Below are positions 8,124 to 13,275 of a stretch of 13,275 nucleotides of DNA, piece by piece. Every line of letters begins with the position of its first letter. The first letter of the stretch is position 1. Under the pieces are notes generated by a model that had not been told where the DNA came from, did no database searches, and saw only the letters and a program-made list of their open reading frames with translations. The position numbers and the translations under genes were made by a program. The stretch is from Actinomycetes bacterium (lineage in GTDB: Bacteria > Actinomycetota > Acidimicrobiia > Acidimicrobiales > RAAP-2): NCBI GenBank assembly GCA_021799915.1, contig JAJYZN010000064.1, positions 1 through 13,275 of the forward strand, in the 5' to 3' direction.

Positions 8124-8242
8124 CGTGAGCTTGTCGGGGAGCTCGCAGTTCGGTTCCCTCGGCACGACGCGCGGGTGGAGCTCGAGATGGCGCCGGAAAG
8201 CGCGCTCGAACGTGTTCGGCGACCCTGAGCAATCAACCAGGA

Positions 8243-9526
8243 TCATCGAGGGTCGTGCAGTTGGTGTTGCCAGGCGCGCAGCGCAGGCACGGATGCGAGA
8301 ACCACGACTCCGGCCGCGGCAGCGAGGAGGGCTGCATACCCGTAGGCATAGGCCGCCCCGATGCCGTAGAGCAGTCCCATCGCGAGGTTGGCGACAAACG
8401 TCCCGACGCCTCTGGCAGACGAGAGCGCACCCATTCCCCTCCCGGCCGCGGCCCCGGAGCGGAGCACCGACATCGCGGTGGGCTCGAGGGTCTCCACGAT
8501 CCCGAGAGAGAAGCCGATGATCGCCACTCCCACGAAGAGCACCCCGGTCCCCAGGTGCTCTCCATACCCTGCGGCCAGGAGCACGGCGCCCGCCGCCGCT
8601 CCCAGGTAGCCCAGCGAACCGAGCCGCATGAACTGCGCCGCCGGCCCTTGTCCGAGCCGACCGCCGAGCAGGTACCCGGTAGCCGACGACGTGGCCTGGA
8701 GCACGAGGAAAGCACCGAGACCGTCGACGAGCCGTCCGCTCCCTTGGGCGACGGTGAGCACGGGGAACCCGACGCTGTAGAAGGTGAAGCCGTACAGCGC
8801 TGCGGCGATCAGCAGGGGACGGCTTCCGGGCGGAGCGGGAGCAGCGGCCGGCTCGGCATCTGCTCCCAGCGCACTGGTACCGGGAGAAGGTGCAGTCGTA
8901 TCTCGGGTGGGAGCTCGACGCCGCTGGCCGACGCGCGCCCGCGAGAGCGAGAACGTCGATACGACGAGTGGGAAGGCCGTGACGAGGAAGATCCAGCGGA
9001 AGGCGACGTGCTCGGAGACTGCACACAGGACGTAGATGCCGGCGAGCACGCCTCCTCCAACGTCGAGGGCGTGGAGGAACCCGAAGGCCGAGGAGCGCCA
9101 CCGCTCCTCGGGTACGGCGTCGACCAGCATCACCCGGCGAGAAGGCGAGCGGAGGTTGCGCGCCCACCAGCCGCCGGTGAGGAAGCCGATGGCCCAGGCA
9201 GGGTTGGCGACAAGCGCGCACAGGGACAGCAAGGGGATGAGCGAGTTCCCCCACAGGGCGAGCTTTCGATGGCCGACGCGGTCGCCGATACGTCCGCCGG
9301 CGTAGGAGCACAGCGCGCCACCCCCGTAGCTGACGGCACTGGCCAATCCAAACTCCCAGACGGGCTGGTGGAGGGTGACGACAAGCAGCAGGGGAAAGCC
9401 GGCGAGCACTGCTTGGTAGCCCAAGTCGGCAAAGCAGGCCGACAACGAGATGGCCCACACGTCCGAGGTCCGCCAGGGCGCACCAGAGGAGGACGTCCCA
9501 GTTCCTGGGGTACGCGCCTCACTCAT
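8243..9526 (-). CDS. MFS-family membrane transporter, substrate unknown
   Basis: 427 residues with about 12 hydrophobic segments. They are split by a Pro/Ala/Arg-rich cytoplasmic loop at about 205-250. The MFS motif A (GGRIGDRVGHRKLAL, about 77-91) lies between helices 2 and 3. RSPSRRVMLVDAVPEE...AFGFLHALD in the first half resembles the loop of MFS proteins of the drug/small-molecule exporter type. The second half shows a weak motif A copy (GGRLGQGPAAQFMRLG). It should sit in the inner membrane and move a small solute by ion coupling; the substrate cannot be told from sequence. The ATG at 9526 has no clear ribosome site, so the start could differ by a few residues. It lies downstream of the Cys-rich gene on the same strand, separated by 235 bases, and is probably its own transcript. 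Confidence 0.88.
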   Translation of the reverse strand: MSEARTPGTGTSSSGAPWRTSDVWAISLSACFADLGYQAVLAGFPLLLVVTLHQPVWEFGLASAVSYGGGALCSYAGGRIGDRVGHRKLALWGNSLIPLLSLCALVANPAWAIGFLTGGWWARNLRSPSRRVMLVDAVPEERWRSSAFGFLHALDVGGGVLAGIYVLCAVSEHVAFRWIFLVTAFPLVVSTFSLSRARVGQRRRAPTRDTTAPSPGTSALGADAEPAAAPAPPGSRPLLIAAALYGFTFYSVGFPVLTVAQGSGRLVDGLGAFLVLQATSSATGYLLGGRLGQGPAAQFMRLGSLGYLGAAAGAVLLAAGYGEHLGTGVLFVGVAIIGFSLGIVETLEPTAMSVLRSGAAAGRGMGALSSARGVGTFVANLAMGLLYGIGAAYAYGYAALLAAAAGVVVLASVPALRAWQHQLHDPR

Positions 9527-9610
9527 CGCTGGTGGCGCGTGAGCGTTCGGCGGCGATTGGTCGACAAGAGCACTCTCCAGCCGGCACAGGTGGAGCGCTC
9601 ATCGCACGAG

Positions 9611-9706
9611 GGTCGGTCAGGTACGACGCCTCGATCGTTGACGGGTGCCATCCGACGAGCGTAGGCGGTCGGTCAGGTCCCTAGCAGTTCCTCGATCGAG
9701 TCGTAC
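9611..9706. repeat. Structured intergenic element: direct repeat plus long inverted repeat
   Basis: GGTCGGTCAGGT occurs at 9611-9622 and again at 9667-9678 (period 56). Each copy is followed after 6 or 11 bases by CCTCGATCG. The segment GTACGAC-gcc-TCGATCG (9621-9637) is complementary to CGATCGA-GTCGTAC (9693-9706), giving 14 base pairs with one 3-base bulge around a 55-base loop. It lies in the 235-base gap (9527-9761) between the Cys-rich gene and the MFS gene, where I see no credible gene. It may be an RNA structure, a terminator region or a recombination remnant. Confidence 0.6.
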
Positions 9707-9761
9707 GTGCGAGCCCGATGGCGCACGGGCGCTCCTCTGCGCCGTTCTCAGCGGCGCGTGG

Positions 9762-9917
9762 TCATCGGCCCCACCAGGTTTTCCGCTTGGCAGGTGGCGT
9801 GGAGTCGCACTGGCAGCGGTCTTCGGCTGGTACGTGGCCCAAGACCTGTTCGACGTGTGCACCGCACCCTTTCCAGGTCGGACGCCCGCACTTTCGGCAA
9901 GTGACTGCTCTACACAT
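9762..9917 (-). CDS. Small Cys-rich protein of the MCRAVTC type, possible metal binder
   Basis: 51 residues, beginning MCRAVTCRKCGRPTWKGCG, then AHVEQVLGHVPAEDRCQC and a basic Pro/Lys/Trp tail. Cysteines lie at 2, 7, 10, 18, 35 and 37, with CxxC and CxC pairs plus H21. This resembles a short conserved actinobacterial hypothetical family with the MCRxxTCxxCG...TWxGCGxHV pattern, which I recall but cannot name. The Cys spacing fits zinc or other soft-metal binding. The ATG at 9917 overlaps a CsoR-like palindrome (9916-9931). The gene follows the ferritin-like gene by 84 bases on the same strand. The function is unknown; metal handling is inferred from the cysteines and the palindrome. Confidence 0.8.
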   Translation of the reverse strand: MCRAVTCRKCGRPTWKGCGAHVEQVLGHVPAEDRCQCDSTPPAKRKTWWGR

Positions 9918-9931
9918 ACCCCCGAGGGTAT
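9916..9931. promoter_or_regulatory. CsoR/RcnR-type palindrome at the start of the Cys-rich gene
   Basis: ATACCC-CCGA-GGGTAT is a perfect 6-base inverted repeat. It has the A/T-flanked G/C-tract shape of operators for the DUF156 family (CsoR, CstR, RcnR, FrmR). It overlaps the ATG and the space just upstream, so a bound repressor would block initiation. No CsoR gene is in the window. Confidence 0.45.
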
Positions 9932-10001
9932 CAGGCCGGAAGGCCCGATCGCGTCATCCGGGCTACCCGGTGCCGGCAGATCCGCCAGGGACGCGAGCCC
10001 G

Positions 10002-10541
10002 CTACGTCCGCCAGCCTCGCCGGGCTCGCCGGGCTCGCCGGGCTCGCCGGGCTCGCCGGGCTCGCCGGGCCATCTTCTTCAGGCTGCGAAGCATCTTGAT
10101 GTGGCGTGCCGTGTCGGAGACCAGCACGTCGAGCACCATTGCGGCGATCGGACTCTCCGCGTTTGCCCGCAGGCGGCGAGCCAAGCGCCGTAGCTCGCCC
10201 CGGTCGCGTCGCTCGACGTCGAGGAATCGTTCGGTGCTTGCCAGGAGCTCGTCGGGATCGAACTGCATGTCGGCCGCCGGAACCGTCCTCCCGCGCTCTT
10301 CCATCGTGGATTCTGCCCGCACGGTGTTCGCAAGCTCCATCAAGAGGCGATGGTGGCGGCGCTCGTCTTCCACGATGAGGCTGATGAGATACGAGGCGGC
10401 GCGCGAACTGGTGGTTGCGGCCGTTCGCTCATAGTCGGAGATGACACTTTCCTCGCTGCGCTCGTGAGCGACGAGCGCGTCGAAGAGCTCTTGCTCGGAA
10501 ACACTCGCACCGTGAAGACGTTCAGTGGACGCTGCAGTCAT
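10002..10541 (-). CDS. Ferritin-like diiron protein with basic Ala-Arg-Arg repeat tail
   Basis: 179 residues. Two helix pairs form a ferritin/rubrerythrin-like four-helix bundle with candidate iron ligands: Glu in HERSEES (27-33), VEDERRHH (57-64, ExxRH-type), DVERRD (109-113), and DTARH (143-147). Such proteins bind a diiron centre for iron storage, peroxide removal or an unknown oxidation. The last part (158-175) is Ala-Arg-Arg six times, then GWRT; the strongly basic tail could bind DNA. I chose the ATG at 10541 because GAGGAGGG lies directly upstream; the frame is open to 10604 but that part lacks a ribosome site. A DosR-like box lies 72-85 bases upstream of the ATG. The exact ferritin-like subfamily is not identified. 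Confidence 0.85.
   Translation of the reverse strand: MTAASTERLHGASVSEQELFDALVAHERSEESVISDYERTAATTSSRAASYLISLIVEDERRHHRLLMELANTVRAESTMEERGRTVPAADMQFDPDELLASTERFLDVERRDRGELRRLARRLRANAESPIAAMVLDVLVSDTARHIKMLRSLKKMARRARRARRARRARRARRGWRT
10012..10070. repeat. 9-bp tandem repeat (VNTR) inside the ferritin-like gene
   Basis: The unit CGGGCTCGC occurs five times without change at 10021-10065. It is followed by a partial copy (10066-10070) and preceded by a diverged copy (10012-10020). Read on the minus strand as GCC CGG CGA, each unit adds Ala-Arg-Arg. As 9 is a multiple of 3, copy-number change alters tail length without breaking the frame. Confidence 0.95.
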
Positions 10542-10583
10542 CGCTCGTCCCTCCTCAACCATCGGGCCCATTCCTTCATGCCC

Positions 10584-10589
10584 ATCCTG
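10584..10589 (-). promoter_or_regulatory. Candidate -10 box of the ferritin-like gene
   Basis: CAGGAT on the minus strand. If the DosR-like box (centre near 10619.5) sits at -42.5, the transcription start falls near 10577 and this hexamer falls at -12 to -7. This is the classic arrangement for DosR-activated promoters and leaves a leader of about 35 bases. Confidence 0.3.
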
Positions 10590-10609
10590 AGCGCCCCCGG
10601 GCATCCCTG

Positions 10610-10629
10610 AAAGGGCCGAAAGTCCCTAC
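10610..10629 (-). promoter_or_regulatory. DosR/DevR-like box upstream of the ferritin-like gene
   Basis: The minus-strand core GGGACTTTCGGCCC (10613-10626) matches the mycobacterial DosR core GGGACTWWAGTCCC at 12 of 14 positions. It also looks like the GGGACTTTCGGCCC-type variant that I recall upstream of hspX. It points toward the ferritin-like gene and lies in the 119-base gap after the phosphoribosyltransferase gene. The regulator is not in the window. Confidence 0.6.
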
Positions 10630-10632
10630 GAG

Positions 10633-10650
10633 CGACCCTGCGACGGGTCG
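10633..10650. terminator. Short GC-rich stem-loop after the phosphoribosyltransferase gene
   Basis: CGACCC, a 6-base loop and GGGTCG form a hairpin 11 bases past the gene end. There is no T tract, so it may only be a weak actinobacterial-type terminator, or part of the adjacent control region. Confidence 0.3.
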
Positions 10651-10660
10651 GTCGAGCGCC

Positions 10661-11344
10661 TCACTGTCGCCGGAGTGTCGCTCGGCGCAAGGTGCGAGCG
10701 GCATGCTCCGCTGCGTCCAGCAGGACCTCGACCTCTTCCTCGGTGACCTGGTCGAAGTCCTGGTACCACTGGCCCACCGACGCGAAGTGTGCTGGGACGT
10801 GCAAAGCGATGACCCGGTCGGCGAGGTCACCGAGCTTTGCGATCGCACCTCGGGCGGCGACCGGTGCGGCCACGAGCAGCGCGCTGGGGCATCGTGCTCG
10901 TACGACCTGGCAGGCTGCGGTCATCGACGAGCCGGTGGCGATGCCGTCGTCGATCAAAAGAGCGATCCTCCCGGTGATCGGAAGCACACCATGGCGACCT
11001 CGGAGGAGCAGTGATCGAGCGTCGACTTCAGCCTGTGCTCGCGCGATGGCGCCGTGCACCCAGTGGTCGTCGACCCCGGCGTCGTGCGCCATCGCCCGGT
11101 CGATCACCACTACCCCTTTCTCCGCAACGGCCCCAAGGGCGAGCTCGGCCTGCCCCGGAGCTCCGACCTTGCGTACGATCGCGACATCGAGGGGCGCGTC
11201 GAGGACCGCGGCCACTTCGGCCGCCACCGGCACCCCGCCTCGGGGGAGGGCAAGGACGAGCAAAGGAGCTCCTCGATACTCCGCCAGCGCTTCTCCGAGC
11301 TCTCGACCTGCGGCCCGGCGGTCCTGGAACGTGGGAGGCGCCAT
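10661..11344 (-). CDS. Phosphoribosyltransferase-family protein
   Basis: 227 residues. The PRTase fold is shown by LVLALPRGGVPVAAEVA (29-45) and the PRPP-binding loop LLIDDGIATGSSM (129-141). VRKVGAPGQAELALGAVAEKG (58-78) is the hood-side segment common to a stand-alone PRTase group related to the N-terminal domain of the mycobacterial protein Rv0571c. These are often annotated simply as phosphoribosyltransferase; the acceptor substrate is unknown. The ATG at 11344 lies 16 bases after the protease gene with no strong ribosome site, so the two are probably one transcript. A salvage or regulatory (PyrR-like) role cannot be separated from sequence alone. It is a gene type found in the mycobacterial DosR regulon. 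Confidence 0.9.
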   Translation of the reverse strand: MAPPTFQDRRAAGRELGEALAEYRGAPLLVLALPRGGVPVAAEVAAVLDAPLDVAIVRKVGAPGQAELALGAVAEKGVVVIDRAMAHDAGVDDHWVHGAIARAQAEVDARSLLLRGRHGVLPITGRIALLIDDGIATGSSMTAACQVVRARCPSALLVAAPVAARGAIAKLGDLADRVIALHVPAHFASVGQWYQDFDQVTEEEVEVLLDAAEHAARTLRRATLRRQ

Positions 11345-11360
11345 GGACCGAGGGATCGGA

Positions 11361-12413
11361 TCAGCGCCGAGCCGGCGCAGCCCGTTGGAGGAACGCCTCG
11401 ACGTCGGCCGCGGTGATCAGCCCTTGGACGTGGCCGGCGCTCCCTACGGGCAGCACGTTGCGCCTGGCCGCGTTGAATGCCTCCAGGGCAGTGGGATACA
11501 GCGGTGCCTTGGGATCGAGAAGGGGGACGTGCTCGGCGACCGAGCCCGCCAGCGCGTGGGGGGGAGCACTCATGAGCGCGTCGTGAGACACCATGCCGAC
11601 GTAGCCGGAGGGTCCCTCGATCGGGATCGATGGACCTGGGAATGGTGGGTAGCGCACGAACACCTCGCCGATCGGCACCGTGTCGAGGATGGCGTAGGGA
11701 GGTCGAACCGCGAGATCGCTGACCGTCCAATTGCCCAGCGCGCCTTTGAGCTTGGACATGCGGGACTCCCCCTGGGCCCCGAGGAGGACGAAGATCCCAA
11801 TGAGGACCAACCAGATGTCAACGAAGAGCCCGAGCACGATCATGGCGGCGCTGAGCATCGTGGCCACCCGGACTGCGACGGCAGTTGCCCACTGGTCACC
11901 GTGGTGTCGGGAGAGCCATGCCCTCAGTACGCGTCCCCCGTCCATGGGCAGGGCGGGAAGCAGGTTGAAGCCGGCGAGAACGACGTTCATCCAGGCCACC
12001 CGCACCAGGATTGAGCCGGTGAGCAACGACGGTGGCCAGAGGGCTGCGCCGGTCAACGCGCCGAGCACCCCGAGAACCAGTGCCAGTCCGGCGCTGGTGA
12101 GAGGACCGGCGGCGGCGATCGCGAGCTCGTCTTCGGACGAGCGCGTGAGGTCGGGTATCTCCGACACGCCACCGATCGGGAGAAGGACGATGTCATGCAC
12201 GGCCAGGCCGCGCCGCCGGGCAACCAGGCTGTGGCCCAGCTCGTGGAGGACCACTGAACCGAAGAGCAGGGCCAACCATCCGAGCGCGGCCAGTACCGTG
12301 CTCATGCCGGCCCCGCCGACCAGCACGACGACGAGGACGACGAGCGCAGCAAACGACCAGTGCACTCGGATAGGGATTCCCCTGATCCTGCCGATCTGCC
12401 ATGAGTGGCCCAT
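11361..12413 (-). CDS. Rip3-like site-2 zinc metalloprotease with CBS-like C-terminal domain
   Basis: 350 residues. Membrane helices surround the zinc motif HELGH (57-61); the second metal motif is NLLPALPMDGG (150-160, with D158 as ligand). This is the M50 group with about six helices. After the last helix (about 210) a degenerate CBS-like region (about 229-343) follows, as in Rip3 (Rv2625c) of M. tuberculosis. The enzyme would cut substrates inside the membrane, often anti-sigma factors or signal proteins; the CBS part may bind adenine nucleotides. The ATG at 12413 is chosen for GGAGG just upstream; the frame is open to 13136, but that part is Arg/Ser/Pro-rich noise. It is the first gene of a pair with the phosphoribosyltransferase. 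Confidence 0.92.
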   Translation of the reverse strand: MGHSWQIGRIRGIPIRVHWSFAALVVLVVVLVGGAGMSTVLAALGWLALLFGSVVLHELGHSLVARRRGLAVHDIVLLPIGGVSEIPDLTRSSEDELAIAAAGPLTSAGLALVLGVLGALTGAALWPPSLLTGSILVRVAWMNVVLAGFNLLPALPMDGGRVLRAWLSRHHGDQWATAVAVRVATMLSAAMIVLGLFVDIWLVLIGIFVLLGAQGESRMSKLKGALGNWTVSDLAVRPPYAILDTVPIGEVFVRYPPFPGPSIPIEGPSGYVGMVSHDALMSAPPHALAGSVAEHVPLLDPKAPLYPTALEAFNAARRNVLPVGSAGHVQGLITAADVEAFLQRAAPARR

Positions 12414-12422
12414 AATGCACCT

Positions 12423-12445
12423 CCAATCCGATACAACACGATTGG
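12423..12445. promoter_or_regulatory. Inverted repeat in the protease gene leader
   Basis: CCAATC, 11 bases and GATTGG form perfect 6-base arms ending about 10 bases before the ATG at 12413 and touching the GGAGG site. It could be an operator or an RNA hairpin that hides the ribosome site. Confidence 0.3.
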
Positions 12446-12735
12446 TCGGCCGGCTATGCCAGGCGCACGTCCACCGCAGGTATCTCGAGCAGCATCGCCT
12501 GCCGGATGGGCGTGTCCGCGCTGGCCTACGGCCGATGCCGGTAACGTGCGAATGGATGTTGCTGGAACGGCCCGCCGGCGAGGACGGTCGCCCGATCAGG
12601 GGCCGGATTGCCGCGGCGGCTTCTGCCGCAAGGGGCCTCGCCGGTGAGCAGAACGTCCGCCCCTGGACGTGGTGGCAGGAGCGGTCCGGGCAGCTTTTGA
12701 CTCCGACTCCAGGTGGTGGCGAACCGGTCGGACCG

Positions 12736-12757
12736 GGGACCTTGGGCCATTTGGCCC
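12736..12757. promoter_or_regulatory. Second, weaker DosR-like box overlapping a GGGCCA/TGGCCC palindrome
   Basis: GGGACCTTGGGCCA (12736-12749, plus strand) fits the GGGACTTTCGGCCC-type pattern at 11 of 14 positions. GGGCCA-TT-TGGCCC (12744-12757) is a perfect inverted repeat overlapping it. It lies 266 bases before the ABC permease and 323 before the protease start, which is far for either gene. Confidence 0.25.
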
Positions 12758-12937
12758 TGGTGCCGTGGAGCCGGCGGCAACATGATCGTGGGCGGAGGGA
12801 TCGAAGGGCTCGAGGAGCCGGTTCCGGACGACGGATGAGATGGTGAGCGAAATGGCCGACAGATCGAGATGCCATTGGGCGAGCCTCGGCGACGAGACCC
12901 GACAGCGACCGAGGAAGGCTGGAGCCACGTCTTGGTT

Positions 12938-12949
12938 CGGTGGCCACCG
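12938..12949. promoter_or_regulatory. Perfect 12-base dyad upstream of the ABC permease
   Basis: CGGTGGCCACCG reads the same on both strands and lies 66 bases before the permease ATG. This is a plausible repressor site, but such GC-rich dyads also arise by chance in high-GC DNA. Confidence 0.25.
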
Positions 12950-13015
12950 GAGGGAGCAAATTGCGGGCGTGGCATACCCGATCGTTCTGCTCCGCTTGGC
13001 GCCGTCGAGGGGTCG

Positions 13016-13275
13016 ATGACCGCGCCCCCCGGCACCGCGCCCCCCGGCGGCTCCGTCGGGAGCCGGGCCATGTCCATGATGGGTCTGGCCGTCGGGAACG
13101 TGTGGACCAAGAAAGCTCGGTCGGCCGGTCTGGCATTCGCCGTGGCCATCGCGGTCATGACCGTGGTGACCCTCACCGCAGTGAGCGCCAGCCTCGAGAC
13201 ATCGGCAGCGGCCATTCTCACGATCGGCAAGGCGGACTTCACCGTCGCCCAGAAGGGCGTGTCCGACATCCTGTC
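13016..13275 (+). CDS. ABC-transporter permease (FtsX/MacB-like), N-terminal part, truncated by window edge
   Basis: 86 residues are visible. A Pro/Gly-rich start (TAPPG twice) is followed by AVGNVWTKKARSAGLAFAVA and a membrane helix (about 36-57). The extracytoplasmic part then begins (LETSAAAILTIGKADFTVAQ). This is the layout of FtsX/MacB-type permeases: a short cytoplasmic end, a first helix and a large outside domain. The partner ATPase would be expected nearby outside the window. The ATG at 13016 has GAGGGG upstream. An ATG at 13070, with GGGAG upstream, would remove the Pro/Gly stretch and is an alternative. The substrate is unknown. Confidence 0.75.
   Translation, partial: MTAPPGTAPPGGSVGSRAMSMMGLAVGNVWTKKARSAGLAFAVAIAVMTVVTLTAVSASLETSAAAILTIGKADFTVAQKGVSDIL
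13019..13048 (+). repeat. 15-base perfect tandem repeat at the start of the ABC permease
   Basis: ACCGCGCCCCCCGGC occurs twice in tandem, coding Thr-Ala-Pro-Pro-Gly twice. It preserves the frame. Confidence 0.9.

Larger units (their letters stand above)
12414..13015. other. 602-base divergent intergenic region without a convincing gene
   Basis: It lies between the minus-strand protease and the plus-strand ABC permease. It contains an inverted repeat CCAATC-N11-GATTGG (12423-12445) next to the protease ribosome site, a DosR-like box with an overlapping palindrome (12736-12757), and a perfect dyad CGGTGGCCACCG (12938-12949). A plus-strand ORF at 12535-12846 (103 residues, starting MPVTCEWMLLERPAGEDGRP) has GC-rich third positions in its first half but no ribosome site and no family I recognise. 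I do not call it a gene. Confidence 0.6.

Noticed and set aside
8207..8218. CGAACGTGTTCG, resembling an actinobacterial LexA/SOS box
   Set aside because: Only 2 bases separate the half-sites; the known Gram-positive box needs 4. It lies downstream of the MFS gene, not at a promoter.
9667..9685. GTCCC motif at 9677-9681 as another DosR box
   Set aside because: Only about half of the core positions match once aligned.
9645..10193. Plus-strand 182-aa ORF with a Gly-Ser-Pro repeat
   Set aside because: Antisense to the Cys-rich gene and the ferritin-like gene; its repeat is just the 9-bp VNTR read on the other strand.
12535..12846. Plus-strand 103-aa ORF starting MPVTCEWMLLERPAGEDGRP
   Set aside because: First half has coding-like third positions, but there is no ribosome site, no recognised family and an Arg-rich second half; left as an uncalled candidate.
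12414..13136. N-terminal extension of the protease frame (591 aa)
   Set aside because: Arg/Ser/Pro-rich noise; the ATG at 12413 has GGAGG and starts directly at the conserved domain.

Overview
The window is high-GC DNA (GTG starts, GC-rich third positions, few A/T-rich promoters) that fits an actinobacterium (Actinomycetota). Acidimicrobiia or a relative is a guess from gene style, not something I can prove. No RNA genes, CRISPR arrays or insertion sequences were seen.

Left part (1-8124): a complete Kdp potassium-uptake locus with an unusual layout. The KdpD sensor is split into two divergent genes. The cytoplasmic N-terminal half (KdpD domain plus the start of a Usp domain) runs off the left edge on the minus strand. 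The membrane, GAF and histidine-kinase half lies on the plus strand, followed by kdpE. These regulators converge on the structural operon, which is on the minus strand and reads: 27-aa membrane peptide, kdpF (29 aa), kdpA, kdpB, kdpC and an OB-fold protein. Almost every junction overlaps by 4 bases or has a gap of about 11-12 bases, so this looks like one tightly coupled transcript. The operon promoter region carries repeats that could be KdpE sites.

Middle (8243-10541), all minus strand: an MFS transporter of unknown substrate, a 51-aa Cys-rich protein with a CsoR-like palindrome at its start codon, and a ferritin-like diiron protein. The ferritin-like protein's basic (Ala-Arg-Arg)6 tail is encoded by a 9-bp tandem repeat. 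The gap between MFS and the Cys-rich gene holds a long inverted repeat and a direct repeat.

Right part (10605-13275): a minus-strand pair made of a Rip3-like site-2 metalloprotease with a CBS-like tail and a phosphoribosyltransferase. After a 602-base region with no convincing gene comes the start of an ABC-transporter permease on the plus strand, cut by the window end. A strong match to the mycobacterial DosR/DevR box lies upstream of the ferritin-like gene. Rip3-type proteases and phosphoribosyltransferases are also DosR-regulon gene types in mycobacteria. I therefore read the right half as a hypoxia or dormancy-type stress module lying next to a potassium-homeostasis module.
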